Positions 57,089 through 64,000 of a stretch of DNA of 64,000 nt are shown here, one piece after another. The first letter of the stretch is position 1. Each line of letters begins with the position of its first letter. The notes under the pieces are model-generated. The model was not told the DNA's origin and made no database searches. It saw nothing but the letters and a program-made list of their open reading frames with translations. The position numbers were made by a program, and so were the translations under genes. This stretch comes from Siphonodentalium dalli (taxonomy: Eukaryota; Mollusca; Scaphopoda; Gadilida; Siphonodentaliidae), in contig CP136061.1 in NCBI GenBank assembly GCA_032622095.1, positions 83,550,324 through 83,614,323 on the forward strand. The letters are read 5' to 3'.

Positions 57089-57252
57089 TATAAGGATTAA
57101 CTGTCATGTGGACTATTTTTATGGAGATGTAACCGTGAGGTAAGTGGACATAACTTGTGTAAAACCCGAAGGGTTTTACATACAAGTTATGACCACTTAC
57201 CTCGCGGTTACACCTCCATAAAAATAGTCCACATGACAGTTAATCCTTATAT
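57089..57252. other. 164-bp near-perfect palindrome, right
   Basis: Second copy of the same palindrome, with AAAACCCGAAGGGTTTT at its centre. A few substitutions distinguish it from the left copy. It is placed symmetrically in the 2.1-kb composite. Confidence 0.9.
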
Positions 57253-57399
57253 TTATATACATTTAGCGAAAAAGCCACTTTTGTAAATGTATTTAAATCG
57301 AAAAGTGTATCGTGACAAAAAATCCCAAAATACCCAATAGCACCCTTGGCAAAAGTTAATAGGAACAATTTCTCTTCATATTGAAACCCGATGATGTAT

Positions 57400-57715
57400 T
57401 AAGTCAATCCTGCGCGAGTCCAATTGCGCCCAAAACATTACGCGTTCGTCTTTCCAAACCCAATGGCGTATCGATGGTGTTATGAGCTTGGTGTTTTGAG
57501 CCGTTGCGCATTCACCGATAAATAACTGCAACTAGCCACGTGGGCGCCGACCAATCAGAATGCTGGATTTAGTGATGACAACACTTAGTATGTAAATATA
57601 TAAGCTCGGTAAACTGATTGAACGAGACGGAGAAATAAAAACTTGATACACACTTGTGTTTAGTTGCAGCTACAAAATATAGGTCAATGGTTTACACATA
57701 TTTATTTAACAACAT
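57400..57715 (+). mobile_element. Possible LTR fragment with following primer-site-like sequence
   Basis: The stretch contains a TATA-type AAATATATAAGCTCGG near 57594, an AATAAA near 57635, and then AATATGGTGACAGTATTGG near 57716, which resembles the start of an LTR-element internal region. No paired LTR or gag is seen, so this is tentative. Confidence 0.25.
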
Positions 57716-57920
57716 AATATGGTGACAGTATTGGAGGAGACGTTCTAAGTTAATATGGTTAATGTAGGTTAATAAATCGTTATAGGAGCAACTAATTGCT
57801 CCGAAATTCAGGATACGTGTTCAAGTTTCACACATGATATATTCGTTAGTTGGGTTGTTCTCACATAAGTGTAATTATAGGATATACTAAGTTCCCACTT
57901 ATATTTCCAAATGCCCACAA

Positions 57921-58325
57921 TTAACCCTTTACCCAACAGAACGGCCCTGTGCCAATGCATTCTCTTATATATGCGAGTCGACCATAGGTCGCCTCGCATA
58001 TATGAGAGAATACACTGGCTTAACACATATTAAAGATGATAAAATTGTCAAAGAATGTAGAAAAATATTATAAAAATGTAAGAAAAATTATAAAATTGTT
58101 AAAGAATGTGAGAAAAAATGGTATATATGCGAGGCGACCTATGGTCGACTCGCATATATAAGATAATGCATTGGCACAAGGCATCACTGTAACCTCCACA
58201 ATGTGGTCAATAAACCGGTTCCAATGATATCCATATTTATATGGTGTTATTGAGACAGACCGAATATATTTTAGGCTGTTGAAGCTTTATTTGGGCGTTT
58301 TTGGCCGTTTTGTTGGGTAAAGGGT
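57921..58325. mobile_element. TTAA MITE family 3 with paired palindromes, copy 1
   Basis: The left tip TTAACCCTTTACCCAACA and right tip TGTTGGGTAAAGGG frame about 405 bp (the right TTAA has decayed). It contains a 67-bp palindrome (57952-58018) and a truncated second one (58121-58174), separated by an AT-rich spacer. The rest includes GGTTCCAATGATATCCATAT. Copy 2 at 62044-62440 has the same layout in reverse. Confidence 0.85.
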
Positions 58326-58400
58326 CCTAGAGTCATCACAAGTTATATGTGACCCGCCATATCAAATCCAGTCGTAAGTCGGGATTTGTTTTACCCTGTG

Positions 58401-58467
58401 CCGATGCATTCTCTTATATATGCAAGTCGACCATAGGTCGCCTCGCATATATAAGAGAATGCATTGG
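58401..58467. repeat. Isolated 67-bp palindrome of family 3
   Basis: CCGATGCATTCTCTTATATA through CATTGG; the arms pair around an ATA loop at CGACCATAGGTCG. It lies outside any full element, next to a decayed CCCTGTG flank. Confidence 0.85.
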
Positions 58468-59180
58468 CCTAACAATTGTTTATCATTTTTTTTAAATAAA
58501 TGTTTCTGACAATTTTTAGGACATAAAATAAAAAACATCCATTACCCTGCAGGGAACCCCGCACATATATAGAAGAATATAGAAGAGTGTCGTCTGCTCA
58601 TGTTTGTTTGGGGCTCTGTATGGGTGAAATTATAAAGCGTCACATAATTAACCTGAGCACAAATATGATCTAAGCAAAATACTAAATAAAATATTTTAGC
58701 ACCCGACAATTTAAAATTGCGGGTGCGGACGGGTGCGAGAGCAATTGCATTGTGAATTGCATGATGTTAACTAACTCCAGTGAGGACATCAATTAATCCG
58801 CCCTGATGTGAGTGCCAGCAGCGACAAGCTGCAGCAGGACAAAGCCAAATGAGAAAGCTCATGTTTGTTTTGTTTTTTTATTTGGGGATGGGGTATATGT
58901 TTACACCAATGGTTGTTATACTGCTCACATGCGGAGAACCATGCATATATTTCGAAAACTAGTCCTTAGTGGCAAGGAACTCACATTTGTGTCTTTATTT
59001 TAAATATCTTGTACATGATCATACTGACGACCTCTCCGCTTAAATAGAGGTATAATAATATTAATAAGCTAATATCAAATATGAATATCATAGCTTGAAT
59101 ATATAAACAAGTAGTCACAACAAGAGGTTGCACCGCGGGTGCTGGGATACCCCCATGCTGAATATTGAAATATGGGCAGG
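58468..59180. other. No gene seen
   Basis: AT-rich. A frame at 58812-59003 has no recognisable motif. Confidence 0.4.
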
Positions 59181-59605
59181 TCGGAAATCAAATTATGAAA
59201 ATAAATGTGATGAACGAACAAATTGCTTGACAATTCGATCAAACGACGGTCGGAAATCAAACATTTTCAGATAAAGAAAGAGGGATAATGAGAACAACAT
59301 CAATGAGCCCTCATGATGCCAAGCATGCATACAAAATGTCATTGAGATCCGATAACTCATGGTTGAGATAAGAGCAGACGGACGGAAATCCAACATTTTC
59401 AGATAAACAAAGAGGGATAACTCTTGAGCGGAAAATGTGAACACAGTTATTGATGACAAACCTCCGTACCAAATTTCATTGAGATCCGATCACCCATGGC
59501 TGAGATATATGAGCGGACGGATGGCTAGACTGACGCATGGACTGACGGCCAGACAGACGGACGGACGCATGTAATCCACTACAACCCCATCTTATGGATA
59601 GGGGT
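59181..59605. repeat. Dispersed repeat with two internal units and GACGGACG tail
   Basis: CATTTTCAGATAAAGAAAGAGGGATAA-type blocks occur at about 59261 and 59394 (offset 133 bp), each followed by ATTGAGATCCGAT. The tail (59510-59570) is rich in GACGGACGGA, followed by TATGGATAGGGGTAAAAA. This organisation is common in molluscan dispersed repeats as I recall; no family name can be assigned. Confidence 0.6.
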
Positions 59606-59927
59606 AAAAATATATATGGATACTCGCCGCACCCATTACCAGGTAACTAGCTACTCGCTTCGCTCATCCATGTGGATACTCGGCTAGTGGCTAAGTTAAA
59701 CTAAAAGCACGATAGTGTCTGTCCAACTGGAGTGAACCCTGTATATGAATATACATACAGTTAAATGAGTGAGAATCCATACGATGTTTCTCTCCATATC
59801 GTCCGCCAACATCTACACGCCAGCAAGTCAGATAATGACATATTTACATTATTACCTTTAGGACAAGATTCATGTCGAGCTGTGCGTTAATTGTTAACAG
59901 TATTTGTTTTCGTGATGATCCTAAAGG
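59606..59927. other. No gene seen
   Basis: No supported frame or repeat. Confidence 0.4.
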
Positions 59928-60868
59928 TACCCTCACACCATAGCGTATGCTGAAACCTATGAGTTGCGTGTAAAAAATATTTGTATACGCACCAAACGCA
60001 AGCGAAATCAACCATTTTGTCAATTTGTAACCTATTCGACCTATGGGTTGCGTGTGAGTTGCGTGTGGGTTGCATGTGGGTTGCGTGTGGGTTGCGTGCA
60101 GAACTTACGAGTTGCGTTTGAGTTGCGTTCAAAACTTACAAGTTGCGTTTGACCTGCGTGCTAGTTGCGTGGTATTTGCGAATATCTGTCACGTGATAAA
60201 ACCCTATAAAAATTGCCGATTCATTATTTTCTTCAGTACTGATTTGGTCATCGAAGAGTCAACATGTTGAAAGCTACCAAGAAATCAGATAAAAGTGATC
60301 CCAAAAGTTTATTTATACCATTTCTCAACACGCATGTAGTACGCAACTAACACGCAAATCACATGCAACTAATAGGTTGGATACGCAGGGCATAGGTTGG
60401 GGATACGCTGGGAATAAGCACAATAGGTTGGGGGTACGCTATACACGCAACATGATCGCAACAGGCACGCAACACGATCGCAAAATGATCGCAACAGGTA
60501 CGCAACACATTCGCAACATGTACGGTACCAAAACCTGGCCAGATACCTCAAATTTGGACCTGCGATCACCTGCGTTCATAACTTATGAGTTGCGTACCTG
60601 TTGCGATCGTGTTGTGTGCGTAGCGTACCTGTTGCGTCCCTGTTGCCTATAAATTGATCGCAGGCATTCGCAGAGAATTATTGAACATGTTCAAAATTTC
60701 CGAACTTACTCTGCGTGTGTCTGCGTGTGTCTGCGATCACCTGCGTGCTTGTTTCGTACTTCAAGCCTATACAACTTATTAGTTGCGCGTGAGTTGCGTT
60801 CGGAACTTATGACCACTATTTTTTATTCGCAACCATACGCAACTGGTGATCGCTATGGTGTGAGGGTA
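59928..60868. mobile_element. MITE with GTTGCG minisatellites, TACCCTCACACC tips
   Basis: The left tip TACCCTCACACCATAGCG and the right tip CGCTATGGTGTGAGGGTA are perfect 18-bp inverted repeats. A TA at both tips is compatible with a TA target. Inside each half are many copies of GTTGCGTGTG / CGCAACACG, in opposite orientations about a centre near 60300. The interior is otherwise non-coding; all open frames here read through the repeat. Confidence 0.85.
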
Positions 60869-60979
60869 ACTTAAATGAAAGAGCATAATGTGCGATCGTC
60901 TTATCAATAATTTCATTCGTCTCAGTAGCGTCTTGTCTTCTGATAAATATTTCGTTTGTATAAAGCGCTATTTTGTATT

Positions 60980-61268
60980 CGCAGATGTTCACTGAGGTTC
61001 ACAGAGGTCCACATAGGTCGCAGATGTTCACAGATGTTCGCAGATGTTCACATAGGTTCACTGAGGTTCGCAGATGTTCACATATGTCCACATATGTTCA
61101 CAGTGGTCCGCCGATGTTCACAGAGGTTCGCAGATGTTCACATAGGTTCACATAGGTTCGCAGATGTTCACATATGTTCACATATGTTCACAGATGTTCA
61201 CATATGTTCACAGAGGTCCACATAGGTCCACATATGTTCACAGAGGTCCGCAGAGGTTCACGGGTTCA
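60980..61268. repeat. Decamer minisatellite, about 28 units
   Basis: Units of exactly 10 bp follow YRCANANGKY, for example TTCACAGATG, TTCGCAGATG, TTCACATAGG and TCCACATATG. Because the unit is not a multiple of three and lacks stops, overlapping open frames exist; they are not genes. Confidence 0.92.
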
Positions 61269-61376
61269 CGCTGTCGTTTTCCAAATGCAAAAATTATGTT
61301 CAATTGTCAAAATAATTGCAAGTGATTTCGCAATTTACGTTAATAAACCATCCATATCAAGGGATATCAGTACCAG

Positions 61377-61880
61377 CTTCGTTGTCGTTGTTGTCGTTGT
61401 TGTTGTTGTTGTTGCTGTCGTTGATGATGATTAGGATGATGGTGACGATGGATCTCACGACGATGACAACGGAGATGGAGATGATGATAATGATGATCAT
61501 GGTGATGATGACGAATGATATTGACATGGTGATGGTGATAGTAAACGGAATATGATGATGATGGTGATCACGATGATTATAATGAAGATGGAGATGGCGA
61601 TGTCGTTGATATGATGATGGTGATGAAATTATGATTATAAATGGTGATGATGGTAGTGGTGTCGGTGGTAGCGATGATGTTGATCAATATGGTCACTGAT
61701 GATGCTGACATGTAGTGATGATCGCATTGATGATGATTATGATGATGATGATGCTGGTGATGGTGGTGGTGGTGTGATGATGATGGTGAGTACATATGAT
61801 GGTGGTAACGATGATGGTGATTAAGATGATTATGTTGTTGATGACGATGGTGATAGAAAATGATAATGATGCTGATATGA
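61377..61880. repeat. GTT and GAT triplet-rich microsatellite region
   Basis: GTTGTTGTTGTTGTTGTT at about 61380-61420 passes into interrupted GATGATGGTGAT repeats to about 61880. The open frames (poly-V/L, poly-M/T, poly-H/I on the reverse) are repeat artefacts. Confidence 0.9.
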
Positions 61881-62043
61881 ACACGAATTTGGAGTATAAT
61901 GGGATGGGCGCCGTAATATTTGCATATAATGACTTAAAGAGCACTAATGATTAGCAATAGTCATTACAAACTGAGAAGAGAGGTCACTTTCGTTTCCGGA
62001 GTGTCATGCAAAAGGTGATGTTTACATCAGGTGACAAATATTG

Positions 62044-62440
62044 TTAACCCTTTACCCAACAAACCGGCCAAAACCGGCCAAATAAAGCTTCAACAGCCTA
62101 AAATATATTCGGTCTGTCTCAATAGAACCATACAAATATGGATATCATTGGAACCGGCTCCTTGACCGCATTGTGATAGTTACAGTTAGCCCTGTGCCAA
62201 TGCATTCTCTTATATATGCGAGTTGACCATAGGTCGCCTCGCATATATAAGAGAATGCATTGGCCTAAAAACAAATTTTTTAACACTTTTTACCATTTTT
62301 TCTTACATTCTTTAACAATTTTATAATTTTTAATGTGTTAAGCCAATGCATTCTCTTATATATGCGAGGCGACCTATGGTCGACTCGCATATATAAGAGA
62401 ATGCATTGGCACAAGGCCCTTCTGTTGGGTAAAGGGTTAA
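62044..62440. mobile_element. TTAA MITE family 3 with paired palindromes, copy 2
   Basis: Complete copy: TTAACCCTTTACCCAACA (62044) to TGTTGGGTAAAGGGTTAA (62440). Two intact 67-bp palindromes (62197-62263 and 62343-62409) flank an 80-bp T-rich spacer. Orientation is opposite to the copy at 57921-58325. Non-coding. Confidence 0.9.
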
Positions 62441-63179
62441 TGACTTGAATCGTCACGAATAGTTTACTCATTATTTACTCGAGCAACGCTAGTAATAAAT
62501 TACAACAAGTACACAATATACATGAGCATGTTTCATTGCATGTTATTAATAATATTGCTTGATTAATTTCAAAATTATATATTGAAAACTTGTATAGCAA
62601 TAATTAACTGAACCTTGTAAAATAATTATACATATATTTATGTGTTTATTCCCCCATAATTTGAAGAGCATATAGCATGCATGTACTATTTTGACAAACG
62701 AATAACACAAGCAGACGAGAACATATACAGATGAGTAGTTCACACGAAATATGTCTGCTTGTTGTGCTATATACTATCGTTGATTTCAAATTCAAAGATC
62801 AATCCATATGTGGCGTGTAACATATAGTTATGGGGAAATGACGTACTTACTGCAAAAGTCATTATAAGTATTTATACCCAGTCAGATTGATTAGGCTGCA
62901 TGGCAACCGGATAGTCTATGTATATTATGTACATACATGCATATTCCATGTTTCACTCTATTTATTTTTTGTATACTATCTCCATTTATATTTCTCAATA
63001 TCTATTTATGTATTTTGGATCAGAGAATAAAGCATATATACGGGGTTGAAACTGGTTATATCAAATTGACACCTTTGTCAATATTAAATATATACACTGT
63101 AGTTGTATCTTAATGATTATAACACAGGTGGGGCATCGTGTATGACGGTGATGTTTACATAACTATTTTTATTTCTTTA
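62441..63179. other. No gene seen
   Basis: AT-rich. A GCATGGCAACCGG X-box-like half-site lies near 62898. No supported frame. Confidence 0.4.
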
Positions 63180-63245
63180 CCGGTCCCTGCGTCCTGATGT
63201 AATCGCTCTATAAATATTGATTGATTGTATCTTATCTTATATTTG
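63180..63245 (+). mobile_element. Possible LINE 3' end with ATCTTATCTT tail
   Basis: GCTCTATAAATATTGATTGATTG is followed by TATCTTATCTTAT. The layout matches CR1-like 3' ends with a short tandem tail, but no ORF accompanies it. Confidence 0.3.
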
Positions 63246-64000
63246 CCAGCCACCTGAATTGTTAAGAATGTGTGGCTACTGCGAGTGCGTAGTTGACATT
63301 CTTAAGCTGGTGATCCCAAACAGATAATAAATACATAAGTGTTTGTAATTGAAAGATAGACAGCAGGACGAAAAATGGGGATGGAAGCACAAGTTATATC
63401 AACTTAGAAAATATCTTCTCCCATAATATATTGGCCAAATTAACAACTCGAATTAGAACGGATGAATAAGATAAATAATTATATAATATAATCAAAGGGA
63501 TATGTCATGGATGAAGCAAACCGAATAATAATGATAGTAACATTTATGCTGGTTCGGAAGTAAACGCTGTGAATCACAACATGACAGTATTATGCGCAGG
63601 TGTAAAGGTTATTGAGCGATTTTATGTGTGTTCAGTTGCATAATATCATTGGTCCAATCTGTTTCTTCGTTGCCAAGACGTTAAATACATATTGTGGACT
63701 TGTTCGGTGCGTGAAATTGATCAGTTATTACTCATGTGTCAACATTGGGATTGTAGCATTCTACTAACATCGCCGAAATTTCAAACAAATCGACCATACC
63801 ACTCCATAGAAAACAACATCTGAACTTCGCTCAATTGTATATAATTACATCTCAATTCGGGCCGCAATTTCGGCGACAAACTAACACAAATTATTTCGCC
63901 ATCGAGAGTCATTATATTTAATTAATGTATAAGAATGACTGCGTGTGTTGTCAATTTGGATTAATATTCATAAAAAATAACTACTTTGAGCACCCTACCG
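63246..64000. other. No gene seen to window end
   Basis: AT-rich sequence without supported frames or repeats with partners elsewhere in the window. Confidence 0.4.

Larger units (their letters stand above)
55300..57396. mobile_element. 2.1-kb inverted composite with hairpin-bearing ends
   Basis: The outer arms (55300-55440 and 57253-57396) are inverted copies: ATCATGTTTCAATATAAAGA against TCTTCATATTGAAACCCGAT, then GTTAACTTTTGCCAAGGGTG and CACCCTTGGCAAAAGTTAAT. Each arm is followed inward by a 164-bp palindrome. The interior (55605-57088) is AT-rich, non-coding, and contains degenerate GGTCCATGG repeats and a family-X fragment. No transposase and no clear target duplication were found. Confidence 0.75.

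Noticed and set aside
57400-57715. Complete LTR retrotransposon start
   Set aside because: Only a TATA box, AATAAA and a short primer-site-like string are seen, with no gag or second LTR; kept only as a low-confidence feature.
59887-60652. Several frames rich in Cys, Ala, Arg, Val
   Set aside because: They read through GTTGCG repeats inside a MITE.
60956-61225. Overlapping open frames over the decamer array
   Set aside because: A 10-bp repeat without stops is open in several frames by construction; the protein is only the repeat read in rotation.
61316-61944. Open frames rich in Met, Asp, His, Val or Thr
   Set aside because: They are translations of GTT/GAT microsatellite sequence on either strand.

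Overview
The window is AT-rich metazoan nuclear DNA, dominated by decayed repeats, with very few intact coding stretches. Supporting evidence: C2H2 zinc-finger arrays, spliceosomal-type exon borders, AATAAA signals, LINE and LTR-retrotransposon relics, and many short non-autonomous DNA transposons (MITEs). I see no bacterial operons, phage genes, CRISPR arrays or convincing tRNA/rRNA genes. The repeat style (TTAA MITEs, GACGGACG-ended repeats, a TatD-like gene copy, LINEs with a zinc-knuckle/esterase ORF1) suggests a marine lophotrochozoan, perhaps a mollusc; this is an inference and no species can be named.

Layout. 0-5 kb: two copies of a 0.53-kb TTAA MITE, one inserted in an arm of a 2.35-kb inverted duplication that carries two facing copies of the same 101-nt terminal exon, then a copy of a zinc-finger upstream region. 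5-11 kb: a short tandem array, the 3' end of a Gypsy-like LTR element on the minus strand, a possible two-exon minus-strand gene and several palindromic mini-elements. 11.8-13.1 kb: a satellite of about 105 bp per unit, then to 16.2 kb a rearranged LINE (ORF1 with zinc knuckles and SGNH esterase, minus strand; endonuclease piece, plus strand). 17-18 kb: the 3' end of an L1/Tx1-like LINE. 19.8-29 kb: a zinc-finger gene cluster on the minus strand (one intact 13-finger gene, one broken paralogue, remnants) interleaved with MITEs and a frameshifted TatD-type hydrolase copy. 29.6 kb: a possible P2X7-type exon. 30.6-43.2 kb: almost wholly mobile DNA, including a 4.7-kb fold-back element with 1-kb arms and a perfect 10-bp flanking direct repeat, and a hAT-type MITE with a perfect 8-bp target duplication. 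45.9-47.1 kb: a decayed zinc-finger pseudogene on the plus strand from a second subfamily. 47-58 kb: three copies of a repeat carrying RFX X-box-like and nuclear-receptor half-site motifs, and a 2.1-kb inverted composite ending in two 164-bp hairpins. 57.9-64 kb: paired-palindrome TTAA elements, a GTTGCG-repeat MITE, a decamer minisatellite and triplet repeats.

The only gene I would call intact is the 13-finger protein at 26995-28155. The other coding signals are exon-sized candidates or relics. The main interest lies in the architecture: at least three TTAA-targeting MITE families, fold-back elements and hairpins, duplicated zinc-finger 5' regions, and regulatory-type motifs spread by repeats.
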